Position numbers and translations under genes: made by a program. The notes below the pieces were generated by a model that saw only the letters and a list, made by a program, of their open reading frames with translations, made no database searches and was not told the DNA's origin. Below, piece by piece: positions 1-6,907 of a stretch of DNA of 30,999 bases; positions within the stretch are counted from its first letter, which is position 1, and every line of letters begins with the position of its first letter. This DNA comes from UBA1737 sp964541525. Lineage in GTDB: Bacteria > Bacillota_I > Bacilli_A > ML615J-28 > CAG-313. Location of the stretch: positions 1 through 30,999 of the forward strand of contig CAZIQF010000024.1 of assembly GCA_964541525.1 (NCBI GenBank), read 5' to 3'.

Positions 1-170
1 AAGATATAAAAATTAATTATCTAAATTCTTGATTTCTTCTTAACTAATTATATCACACTTTTATTAATTAATTATTAAGTTAGATATGATAATTTAATTA
101 TCAGATTATAAGACTAGATAAATTCAAATTGTTTACTAATTCAAAGCCTATTTGTAATATCAAGATAATC
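1..170. other. AT-rich intergenic region at left edge
   Basis: I see no coding region here. On the minus strand there is a TATAAT at 47-52 preceded by TGA (an extended -10), but no convincing -35, so a promoter for a gene beyond the left edge is possible but weak. A short inverted repeat (TGATAAT, 3-base loop, ATTATCA) lies at 87-103. Its T-rich surroundings could be a weak second terminator or simply AT-rich chance. Confidence 0.35.
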
Positions 171-205
171 AAAAAAAAGCAGTCCATTTCAAAATATGAA
201 CTACT
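171..205 (-). terminator. Rho-independent terminator of the 709-aa surface protein gene
   Basis: Read on the minus strand, AGTAGTTCAT pairs with ATGGACTGCT (10 bp including G-U pairs) around an 8-base loop, followed by eight T residues. It lies about 60 bases past the stop codon of the gene ending at 268 and fits an intrinsic terminator. Confidence 0.8.
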
Positions 206-267
206 TTTATAAGAATTTTTCAAAAATGTTTTTTACTAAATAGAATAATTTTGAAAATTTTTATTAA

Positions 268-2397
268 TTATTTATCATCTGGTTGATATCCAGTGCTACT
301 TACACCACCACCATATGTGTTACCTATTGATGTAATCGATGCCGATCCATAACTTGTCAGTTTGAAAACAGAGTTTACATCATAAATGTTGTTTGTAAGA
401 TATACTTTAGATCCAGATTGACTTCCAGAAAAATTATAAAGATTACCATTCATATAGTTAATTTGGTTACTATCAATGGTTACAATTGTAGTTGCTGTGT
501 TGTTTTGAACTGCAATACCAGAAGTATAATATGTTTGATTACCAGAAATAGTATTTGAACAAATATTAATAGTCTTAGCGGTATTAACTGTTCCCCCTAA
601 TATCATCGAAAAATTAGTAGTTGAAAAATTAATTATATTGTTAGTAATTGAAACACTTGTACCAATTGTTTTTATTCTAATAGCAACAGCATTAGAACTA
701 TAGTTTGAATTTTCAAATGTACTATTTTTAATATCAACAACCTTTGCTTCTGTTAATGCAATTCCGTGAGCACCTTCTTCTGCTACATTCATTCTAAATA
801 ATGATTGGTCAATAACTAACTTGTTAATTGTACCAAAAATAGTCGATATATATGTTCCGCTTGTTGATCCATTAGATGTATTATAAATATATTGTAATTC
901 AATATTGCTGGTAATTGAGTTTAAAGTAATTGTAGCATTTTCTTGTAGTGAAATTCCTGATAATAAAGCATCACTTGTAATATCAATGTTTCCAGTAAGA
1001 ATTGCTTCTTCAACTCTTGAATCACTTGTTCCTGAAATTAAATAGTTAGGACCATAAATTTTTATATTTTTTGCAATTGTTAAAGCATCAGTATATGTTC
1101 CAGCTGATAAATAAATTGAATTTCCTGCACTTGCTGCATCATATGCTTCAGTTAATGTCGTAAATGCTGATGTTCCTAAATAATATGTTTTTCCACCAAC
1201 CACTACTTCATTTGCAGTTAAATTCGGAATTACGATAAAATCAGGTTGAATTACTGATATATTATTATCATCTACTATATTCCATTGAGGATATACCCAT
1301 TTAGCATATATTGTTTGAACTTTAGAAGCTTTATTTGCTTCAATTGTGCATTCTGAATCTTCATACCATCCACCAAATTCATATCCGAAATGGTAGACAT
1401 TTTGAGGTGCATATAATAATGCATCTTTACCAAATACTACTGTTTTTTGATTATCACCAATAGCTGTTTCAATTTGATTTGCAATTATTGGATTAGTAAA
1501 ATCAATTGCTGCAGCAGTACTATATTTGATATAATGAGTTTGTGTCATTAATCCTTGAAGAGCTTGTCTAACCGCCCATTGAACTGATACTGTAGAGCCA
1601 TTTCCTGCTAAGAATGTTTGATATTGTGCTTGTGATTCACTATGATATCCATAACCTTTTGCATTGATTTTATCACCATCTTCACCAAGAGTTTTACCTT
1701 GTTCACCTAATGAATAGAATAGTTCTAATGTCCATTTCCATTTTGCAAGCATACCTTCTGCATCAAAGAATTTTCCAAAGACATCACCTGCTCCATAAAG
1801 TCCTGATGCCTCAACATTATTACCTGTTATAGTATTAAAATCATTTAAGAAATCTTCTACCATTGCATCATAACTTGCATATTTGTATGTTCCACCATTT
1901 GCATCAAAAGTTATTTCAAAACAATTATTGATAATATCTAAAACTAGTTGTTCAGTTTCATCACCTTTTTTATCTTGATACGCTTTTGCAACTTCGTATA
2001 AATTTCTTGTTACAATATTGTCTGAATATATATATGTTTCTCCATTCTTTATATAAGCTCTAACTGTAATATTTTGTGCATATGCACGTGTAGGAAAGTT
2101 AATCATTGTTACACGATATGATTTATTTTCATCTACTTCATCTACTTCTGCAGTAAAGGAATTAGGTGTATCAACTGTTAAATTGGAAACCACGCCTTGA
2201 GCAAATACCATACCATATGAGGCGTTTGCTACTTCTTCAGATACTATTGCTTGAAATTTAATGCCATTAGGTTCAGTGACCCTAATTGCTGCCCCCTCGG
2301 TCAATGTAACAGTTGCTGCAGCTTTAACTTTTATTCCCTTTGCACATAGCATTAATACTGCTGATAATACAAATAAACTTAAAATAATTTTCTTCAT
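268..2397 (-). CDS. Exported surface protein with split InlB-type repeat and C-terminal beta-helix
   Basis: This 709-aa protein starts with a signal peptide (MKKIILSLFVLSAVLMLCAK, cleavage probably near residue 27). Residues about 30-145 resemble a domain I recall from gut Firmicutes surface proteins (IRVTEPNGIKFQA, YGMVFAQG, VRAYI, RNLYEVAKAY). A Listeria-Bacteroides repeat begins at 161 (ITFDANGGTY) but finishes only at 339-367 (YEFGGWYEDSEC, TIYAKW), so a mostly helical segment of about 170 residues sits inside it. Residues about 405-700 look like a right-handed beta-helix, with Asn- and Ser/Thr-rich strand repeats such as SITNNIINF and NICSNTISGN. There is no LPXTG, C-terminal membrane anchor or lipobox, so it is secreted or held non-covalently. 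An AGGGGG ribosome site at 2405-2410 precedes the ATG and overlaps the stop of the 41-aa reading frame upstream. The function (adhesin or glycan-binding) is inferred. Confidence 0.85.
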   Translation of the reverse strand: MKKIILSLFVLSAVLMLCAKGIKVKAAATVTLTEGAAIRVTEPNGIKFQAIVSEEVANASYGMVFAQGVVSNLTVDTPNSFTAEVDEVDENKSYRVTMINFPTRAYAQNITVRAYIKNGETYIYSDNIVTRNLYEVAKAYQDKKGDETEQLVLDIINNCFEITFDANGGTYKYASYDAMVEDFLNDFNTITGNNVEASGLYGAGDVFGKFFDAEGMLAKWKWTLELFYSLGEQGKTLGEDGDKINAKGYGYHSESQAQYQTFLAGNGSTVSVQWAVRQALQGLMTQTHYIKYSTAAAIDFTNPIIANQIETAIGDNQKTVVFGKDALLYAPQNVYHFGYEFGGWYEDSECTIEANKASKVQTIYAKWVYPQWNIVDDNNISVIQPDFIVIPNLTANEVVVGGKTYYLGTSAFTTLTEAYDAASAGNSIYLSAGTYTDALTIAKNIKIYGPNYLISGTSDSRVEEAILTGNIDITSDALLSGISLQENATITLNSITSNIELQYIYNTSNGSTSGTYISTIFGTINKLVIDQSLFRMNVAEEGAHGIALTEAKVVDIKNSTFENSNYSSNAVAIRIKTIGTSVSITNNIINFSTTNFSMILGGTVNTAKTINICSNTISGNQTYYTSGIAVQNNTATTIVTIDSNQINYMNGNLYNFSGSQSGSKVYLTNNIYDVNSVFKLTSYGSASITSIGNTYGGGVSSTGYQPDDK

Positions 2398-2408
2398 TGT
2401 TTTTCCCC

Positions 2409-2534
2409 CTATTCAAAAAATTCAAAGTCTTCATCTGTTTGCCAAGGATAGTATACTACTATACTTGCTGACATACAAATATCAGTTTCAAATTGGATAA
2501 TTTGAATAGATGGAGTTTGATAATTGTTATCCAT
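2409..2534 (-). CDS. 41-aa peptide upstream of the surface protein gene
   Basis: An ATG at 2532-2534 opens a 41-codon frame ending in TAG at 2409-2411. The peptide starts MDNNYQTPSIQIIQFETDIC, continues MSASIVVYYPWQ and ends in an acidic, aromatic tail TDEDFEFFE. A GGAG (2545-2548) lies 10 bases upstream. The stop overlaps the AGGGGG ribosome site of the 709-aa gene, 11 bases before that gene's ATG, which suggests translational coupling. A good promoter lies 64 bases upstream. The peptide has no signal sequence or strong membrane helix. The layout (Pro, a beta-like xIxIIxFE strand, Asp, then Ser-Ala-Ser) recalls short unnamed peptides common in Clostridia and Bacteroidetes, but that is from memory. 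Its function is unknown. It could be a regulatory leader peptide or a small protein in its own right. Confidence 0.6.
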   Translation of the reverse strand: MDNNYQTPSIQIIQFETDICMSASIVVYYPWQTDEDFEFFE

Positions 2535-2597
2535 TTTTTCTTTTCTCCATTCTTTATATATTTTGATATCTATAGTCTCATATATTAGACTGTAAAT

Positions 2598-2626
2598 ATT
2601 ATAATACTTTTGTAATCACTATGCAA
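2598..2626 (-). promoter_or_regulatory. Promoter of the 41-aa peptide / 709-aa protein unit
   Basis: On the minus strand TTGCAT (2621-2626), a 17-base spacer and a perfect TATAAT (2598-2603) form a sigma-A type promoter. Transcription would start near 2591, about 57 bases before the 41-aa frame and about 195 before the 709-aa protein. A 10-base palindrome TAGTATACTA (2449-2458) lies inside the 41-aa frame. Confidence 0.75.
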
Positions 2627-2658
2627 TAGTTATGCAATTTTTTCCTGTAAAAAGATGC

Positions 2659-2687
2659 AAAAAAGGTTTGAAATTTCTTTCAAACCT
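2659..2687 (-). terminator. Terminator of the ribosomal protein operon
   Basis: A perfect 10-bp stem (AGGTTTGAAA / TTTCAAACCT, 4-base loop) is followed by six T residues on the minus strand. It lies 26 bases after the rplQ stop and closes the whole S10-spc-alpha transcript. Confidence 0.93.
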
Positions 2688-2712
2688 ATTTTAATTCAAG
2701 CCATTGTTTTAA

Positions 2713-3078
2713 TTATTCAACAAATTCAATAATTGCCATTTCTGTAGCATCACCACGACGTGGACCAAGTTTTAGTACTCTGGTATAACCACCGTTACGG
2801 TTTGCAAATTTAGGAGCAATTTCGTTAAATAATTTTTGGATTGCATATGAACCTTCTTCATCTTTTTCAAAACGAATTAATTCTGCTGCTTGTCTACGAC
2901 TAGCAAGAGTGTTTTTCTTGCCTAACGTAACCATTTTATCAGCTAGTCTTTTTAGTTCTTTTGCTTTAGCTAAAGTAGTTTCAATGCGACCATTTAAAAT
3001 TAAATCTGTGATTAAGTCACGTAATAATGCTTTTCTTTGGAAGCTTTTACGGCTTAATGTACGATAGCCTAGTGCCAT
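2713..3078 (-). CDS. rplQ: 50S ribosomal protein L17 (bL17)
   Basis: A 121-aa large-subunit protein of usual length for Bacillota L17. It begins MALGYRTLSRKSFQRKALLR, has the family's basic N-terminus, and ends with the conserved R-GD-A-MAIIEFVE segment. It is the last gene of the ribosomal cluster, 15 bases after rpoA, with a GGAGAAAT ribosome site. In many Firmicutes the ecfA1-ecfA2-ecfT, truA and rplM-rpsI genes follow rplQ. Here a strong terminator follows instead. Confidence 0.97.
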   Translation of the reverse strand: MALGYRTLSRKSFQRKALLRDLITDLILNGRIETTLAKAKELKRLADKMVTLGKKNTLASRRQAAELIRFEKDEEGSYAIQKLFNEIAPKFANRNGGYTRVLKLGPRRGDATEMAIIEFVE

Positions 3079-3093
3079 ATTATTTCTCCTTTA

Positions 3094-4218
3094 TTAATTT
3101 TCATCATCTGAAGATTCATCTTCTTCATCATCAAAATCTTCATCAAATAGTGATGTGCTATTTTTTAAGTCTAAACCTATTTCACGAAGTTTTTGAACTA
3201 CTTCTTTTAGTGATTTACGACCTAAGTTACGAACTTTCATCATTTCTTCTTCTGTCTTTTGTGTTAATTCACCAACTGTGTTAATGTTTGCCCGTTTTAG
3301 ACAGTTATATGAACGAACTGATAAATCTAAATCTTCAATCTTGCGATCAAGTTTTGTATTTGTTACTTTTTCTTCATGTTGAACCATATATTCTTTTTCT
3401 CTAATAACTGCATTCAAGTCTTCAATTACTTGGAAGTGTTCAACTAAGAATTTTGCAGCAAGTGCGATTGCATTTGTTGCAGTAGTTGAACCATCAGTCC
3501 ATACTTCAATAATTAATTGATCGCAATCAAAATTATCTTCATGACGAGTTTTAGAAACTTCATATTTACAACGCTCTACTGGTGTAAAGATTGAATCAAT
3601 TGGTAGATAACCATTGATCCGGCTATATTCGTTTTTACAGAAAATCTTATTTTCATTTGCACTCATATAACCGACACCATTTCTGACTAGAAGTACCATA
3701 CTAAGTGACCCACCAGCTGATACTGTGCAGATTGGTTGATCAGGGTTTACAACTTTAATATCTTCTGTTGAAGTTGTATCAATCATTCCTGCTGTTATAA
3801 CTTGATTATAAACTAAATCTTCTTCTTTTACATTGTTTGCAAGTTGTTCTTCAATTGAAGGAACAGATGCGTTTAGAGTTACTTCAAATGTTTGTTCTTG
3901 ATTACCAAAATCGCCTACTGCATTTTTGTCAGCATTGATGGTAAAAATAACATTTTTGATATTTAAAATGATTTCTGTAACATCTTCTCTAATACCTTCA
4001 ATTGCACAAAATTCATGTGATGCACCTTCAATTTTAACTGCTACTGCTGCAGCACCTGGAAGTGATGATAGTAATACACGACGAAGTGAATTACCAAGAG
4101 TCATTCCATAGCCTCTTTTTAAAGGTGTTACTTTTAATTTACAATAGTTATCATCAACAATACCATCTTCAAGTGGTATTAATTCAAGCGTTGGCTTAAT
4201 AAATTCAATTCTTTTCAT
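3094..4218 (-). CDS. rpoA: DNA-directed RNA polymerase subunit alpha
   Basis: The alpha subunit dimerises to nucleate core polymerase assembly; its C-terminal domain contacts UP elements and activators. The N-terminal domain has GYGMTLGNSLRRVLLSS (37-53). The C-terminal domain (about 295-355) has LDLSVRSYNCLKRANI and RNLGRKSLKEV, with the helix-hairpin-helix DNA-contacting Arg. At 374 aa it is longer than the roughly 314-330 aa usual in Bacillota. Two differences explain this: about 28 extra residues in domain 2 of the N-terminal half (about 96-139, around NASVPSIEEQLANNVKEED), and an acidic C-terminal tail (DEDFDDEEDESSDDEN). Conserved sequence flanks both, so neither looks like a frameshift. 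It lies 75 bases after rpsK across a small hairpin. Confidence 0.97.
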   Translation of the reverse strand: MKRIEFIKPTLELIPLEDGIVDDNYCKLKVTPLKRGYGMTLGNSLRRVLLSSLPGAAAVAVKIEGASHEFCAIEGIREDVTEIILNIKNVIFTINADKNAVGDFGNQEQTFEVTLNASVPSIEEQLANNVKEEDLVYNQVITAGMIDTTSTEDIKVVNPDQPICTVSAGGSLSMVLLVRNGVGYMSANENKIFCKNEYSRINGYLPIDSIFTPVERCKYEVSKTRHEDNFDCDQLIIEVWTDGSTTATNAIALAAKFLVEHFQVIEDLNAVIREKEYMVQHEEKVTNTKLDRKIEDLDLSVRSYNCLKRANINTVGELTQKTEEEMMKVRNLGRKSLKEVVQKLREIGLDLKNSTSLFDEDFDDEEDESSDDEN

Positions 4219-4259
4219 TCAATTTTCCTCCTTTAAAAAAGTGAACTACTAAATTACTT

Positions 4260-4284
4260 ACGCAAGTTTATTTTTAATTTGCGT
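4260..4284 (-). other. Hairpin in the rpsK-rpoA spacer
   Basis: ACGCAA and TTGCGT form a 6-bp stem around a 13-base A-rich loop in the 77-base spacer, one of the few sizeable gaps inside the cluster. No T-tract follows, so it is not a classical terminator. It could be an mRNA processing or pausing site. Confidence 0.4.
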
Positions 4285-4295
4285 TACCAAGTGTT

Positions 4296-4679
4296 CTATC
4301 CACGAGGTCTTTTTGGAGGACGACATCCATTATGTGGAATTGGTGTAACGTCTTGGATGGATACAATATTTAAGTGAGCAACTTGTAGGCTTCTGATTGC
4401 TGATTCACGACCAGGTCCAGGTCCTTTTACAACTACTTCTACTTTTTGCATACCATTATCAACTGCAGCTTTTGCAGCAGCTTCAGCAGCCATTTGTGCA
4501 GCGAATGGTGTAGATTTTTTACTACCTTTAAAACCAACTGCACCAGCACTTGACCAAGATACAACATTTCCTTGCGGATCTGTGATTGTTACAATAGTGT
4601 TATTGTATGTTGAATGAATATGTGCAACACCTAATGGTATATTCTTTTTTACTCTACGTTTACGTACAACTTTTGCCAT
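4296..4679 (-). CDS. rpsK: 30S ribosomal protein S11 (uS11)
   Basis: A 127-aa protein of the 30S platform, bound to 16S rRNA near the mRNA exit. It has the family signatures HIHSTYNNTIVTITD, SSAGAVGFKGSKKSTPFAAQ and the C-terminal DVTPIPHNGCRPPKRPRG. Length is normal. It lies 13 bases after rpsM with a GGAGGT ribosome site, and heads the rpsK-rpoA-rplQ part of the alpha group. Confidence 0.97.
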   Translation of the reverse strand: MAKVVRKRRVKKNIPLGVAHIHSTYNNTIVTITDPQGNVVSWSSAGAVGFKGSKKSTPFAAQMAAEAAAKAAVDNGMQKVEVVVKGPGPGRESAIRSLQVAHLNIVSIQDVTPIPHNGCRPPKRPRG

Positions 4680-4692
4680 TATTTGTTACCTC

Positions 4693-5058
4693 CTATTTTT
4701 TCTTGTTAGCTACAGTCTTAGCTGGACCTTTACGTGTACGAGCGTTTGTTCTTGTTCTTTGTCCACGAACTGGTAGCCCTTTACGATGACGAAGTCCTCT
4801 ATAGCTTCCGATTTCCATTAATCTTTTAATGTCCATTGCAACTTCTCTACGTAAGTCACCTTCAACCTTGTAGTTTGCAATAGCTTGACGAATTGATGTT
4901 AATTCGTTTTCTGTTAAATCTTTTACTCTTTTAAGTGGATCAATTCCAACTTCAGCTAAAATTTTAGCAGCAGTTGGTCTACCGATACCATAAATATATG
5001 TTAATGAGATTCCAATATTTTTTTCATTTGGAATGTCAACACCTGCAATACGTGCCAT
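4693..5058 (-). CDS. rpsM: 30S ribosomal protein S13 (uS13)
   Basis: A 121-aa protein of the 30S head that contacts the P-site tRNA and the B1 intersubunit bridges. It begins MARIAGVDIPNEKNIGISLT. The helix-two-turns-helix (YGIGRPTAAKIL) and the basic tail GLPVRGQRTRTNARTRKGPA are intact. Length is normal. It lies 18 bases after rpmJ with an AGGAGG ribosome site. Confidence 0.97.
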   Translation of the reverse strand: MARIAGVDIPNEKNIGISLTYIYGIGRPTAAKILAEVGIDPLKRVKDLTENELTSIRQAIANYKVEGDLRREVAMDIKRLMEIGSYRGLRHRKGLPVRGQRTRTNARTRKGPAKTVANKKK

Positions 5059-5076
5059 ATTTTATTTAGCCTCCTC

Positions 5077-5193
5077 TTAGCCTTGTCTTTGTTTGTGTTT
5101 AGGGTAAGCAGAGCAAATTACCATAACACGACCATGTCTTCTAATTACTTTACATTTATCACAAATAGGTTTTACAGATGGTCTAACCTTCAT
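5077..5193 (-). CDS. rpmJ: 50S ribosomal protein L36 (bL36), zinc-binding form
   Basis: A 38-aa protein beginning MKVRPSVKPICDKCKVIRRH and ending YPKHKQRQG, exactly the usual L36 length. The zinc ligands C11, C14, C27 and H33 are all present, so this is the zinc-binding (C+) form. An AGGAGG lies upstream of the ATG at 5191-5193. The infA-rpmJ-rpsM order is standard for Bacillota. Confidence 0.96.
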   Translation of the reverse strand: MKVRPSVKPICDKCKVIRRHGRVMVICSAYPKHKQRQG

Positions 5194-5212
5194 GTTTTTT
5201 CCTCCTAATTTT

Positions 5213-5241
5213 TACAAGATTTAATCTTGTATGCTTTGCAT
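5213..5241 (-). other. Two adjoining hairpins before rpmJ
   Basis: In the 68-base infA-rpmJ spacer, TACAAGAT / ATCTTGTA forms an 8-bp stem with a 3-base loop (5213-5231). Next to it ATGC-AAA-GCAT makes a second small stem (5231-5241). The larger hairpin sits just before the rpmJ ribosome site. No T-tract follows, so translational control or mRNA processing is more likely than termination. Confidence 0.4.
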
Positions 5242-5261
5242 TATTTTTGTTTTTTGTTTTA

Positions 5262-5483
5262 TTACTTATATCGATAAGTAATACGTCCACGTGTTAAATC
5301 GTATGGTGATATTTCAACAGTCACTTTATCACCTGGTAAAATGCGGATCGTATGCATACGTATTTTACCAGAAACGTGGGCTGTTATTATTTGGTCATTG
5401 GCAGATAGTTTTACTTTAAACACTGTATTTGGTAAAACTTCTACGACTGTTCCTTCCATTTCGAAAACATCATTTTTTGACAT
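5262..5483 (-). CDS. infA: Translation initiation factor IF-1
   Basis: A 73-aa single OB-fold protein that binds the 30S A site during initiation. It shows the family pattern: MEGTVVEVLPNTVFKVKL, HVSGKIRMHTIRILPGDKV and the C-terminal SPYDLTRGRITYRYK. The start abuts the map stop with no spacer; its AAAGGAGAA ribosome site lies inside the end of map, so the two are probably translated in tandem. Confidence 0.97.
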   Translation of the reverse strand: MSKNDVFEMEGTVVEVLPNTVFKVKLSANDQIITAHVSGKIRMHTIRILPGDKVTVEISPYDLTRGRITYRYK

Positions 5484-6248
5484 TTAATCGTTCTCCTTTA
5501 TATCTTTAGTTAAAATTTCATATCCTGCATCAGTTATGACAATTGTTTCTTCATAATGTGCAGAAGGTTTTTTATCGATGGTTACAACTGTCCAATTATC
5601 ATTTAACACTTTAATTTGATTAGTTCCCATAGTTATCATGGGTTCTATTGCAAGTGTCATTCCTTTTTTTAAAATTGGACCATGACCAGCTTCACCAAAA
5701 TTAGGAATTGCTGGATCTTCATGTAATGCTTGACCGATACCATGTCCAGTATACTCTTCAATTATTCCATAGCCAAATTGTTTGGCATAACTTTCAATTG
5801 CTGAAGATATATCTGATAATCTTTGGCCTGGTTTTGCATATTTTAAGCCTTCAAACAAAGCTTGTTTTGTAACTTCAATTAGTTTTAACTTATCTGCTGA
5901 TACGCGCCCTACTACATGGGTTCTCGCAGCATCTCCGTGATATCCTTTATAAGAAGCACCAATATCGATGGAAATTATATCACCATCTTTTAGTTTCATA
6001 TTATTTTTAGGGATTCCATGGATTACGACTTCATTAATCGAAGCGCAAATTGAATTTGGAAAGCCATTATAATTTAAGAATGATGGAATTGCATTATGGG
6101 ATGTAATAACATCATAGGCAATTTTATCTAATTCTAAAGTAGAGATGCCAGGACGAATTGCTTGTTCGACTGCTTTGTGAGCAAGTTCGACAATTCTTCC
6201 AGCTTCTTTCATAATAGCTATTTCACGATTACTTTTTAATGTGATCAT
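5484..6248 (-). CDS. map: Methionine aminopeptidase, type I
   Basis: A 254-aa cytosolic metallopeptidase that removes the initiator Met after deformylation. The dinuclear metal ligands are visible at D95, D106, H169, E202 and E233, with substrate-binding H77 (EVVIHGIP) and H176. It has no N-terminal zinc-finger extension, which is the type Ia form. The start overlaps the adk stop as ATGA, with a GGAGGA ribosome site. The adk-map-infA order is the usual Bacillota arrangement within the spc/alpha cluster. Confidence 0.97.
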   Translation of the reverse strand: MITLKSNREIAIMKEAGRIVELAHKAVEQAIRPGISTLELDKIAYDVITSHNAIPSFLNYNGFPNSICASINEVVIHGIPKNNMKLKDGDIISIDIGASYKGYHGDAARTHVVGRVSADKLKLIEVTKQALFEGLKYAKPGQRLSDISSAIESYAKQFGYGIIEEYTGHGIGQALHEDPAIPNFGEAGHGPILKKGMTLAIEPMITMGTNQIKVLNDNWTVVTIDKKPSAHYEETIVITDAGYEILTKDIKEND

Positions 6249-6892
6249 TTATCCTCCAAAGCTTTAACGATATCTCTAACAACATGTTCAATCGGTTGAT
6301 TAGAGTTAATATTTATAATCATATCCAAAGCTTCATAATAATCAACTAATGGTTTTGTTTGCTTGTTATAAACTGCTAAACGTTGTTTGACAGTTTCTTC
6401 ATTATCATCTGCTCTTGTATATAATGGGCTATTACATTTATCACAAATACCTTCTTTAACTGGAGGATTAGTAATAACATTGTAACCTGCACCACAATTC
6501 GGACACATTCTACGATTTACAATTCGTTTAATGATTGCTGAATCTTCAATTTGTAAGTTGATTACTGCATCAAGTTTAATTCCTAATGCGTTTAAAGTTT
6601 CATTTAATGCGTCTGCTTGACCGACATTTCTCGGGTATCCATCAAGGATGAATCCATTTTTACAATCGGCTTCTGATAAGCGTTCTTTAACAAGTTTATT
6701 TGTTACATCATCTGGTACAAAGTTTCCTTTATCAATTAGGTCTTTAACAAGTATACCTAATTCTGTACCTTCATTTATTGCTTTACGAAACATTTCTCCG
6801 GTTGAGATGTGGGGGATTGCAAAGACTGTTTTTAAGTCTTGTGCACAAGTCCCCTTTCCAGATCCTGGAGCACCTACAAGTATTAGATGCAT
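6245..6892 (-). CDS. adk: Adenylate kinase, zinc-lid form
   Basis: A 215-aa enzyme catalysing ATP + AMP = 2 ADP. The P-loop GAPGSGKGT lies at 7-15, the AMP-site segment STGEMFR at 30-36 and DGYPR at 84-88. The long LID domain carries four cysteines (C130, C133, C150, C153) that bind structural zinc, as in Gram-positive adenylate kinases. Its stop is TGA, overlapping the map ATG. It follows secY by 15 bases with an AGGTGAG ribosome site. Confidence 0.97.
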   Translation of the reverse strand: MHLILVGAPGSGKGTCAQDLKTVFAIPHISTGEMFRKAINEGTELGILVKDLIDKGNFVPDDVTNKLVKERLSEADCKNGFILDGYPRNVGQADALNETLNALGIKLDAVINLQIEDSAIIKRIVNRRMCPNCGAGYNVITNPPVKEGICDKCNSPLYTRADDNEETVKQRLAVYNKQTKPLVDYYEALDMIININSNQPIEHVVRDIVKALEDK

Positions 6893-6907
6893 AATCTCAC
6901 CTGATTT

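Noticed and set aside
268..2397. LPXTG-type sortase anchor on the InlB-repeat protein
   Set aside because: The C-terminus ends in STGYQPDDK without a hydrophobic segment or sorting motif.
2261..2500. 79-codon plus-strand frame near the start of the 709-aa gene
   Set aside because: It lies opposite the signal peptide region and the 41-aa frame, which have promoter and ribosome sites on the minus strand.
3027..3284. Plus-strand open frames opposite rplQ/rpoA and similar frames opposite other ribosomal genes
   Set aside because: They are antisense shadows of highly conserved genes and lack family features and ribosome sites.
6245..6248. Mycoplasma code (TGA = Trp)
   Set aside because: Full-length genes use TGG for Trp with no internal TGA, and adk ends in TGA in a typical ATGA overlap with map.
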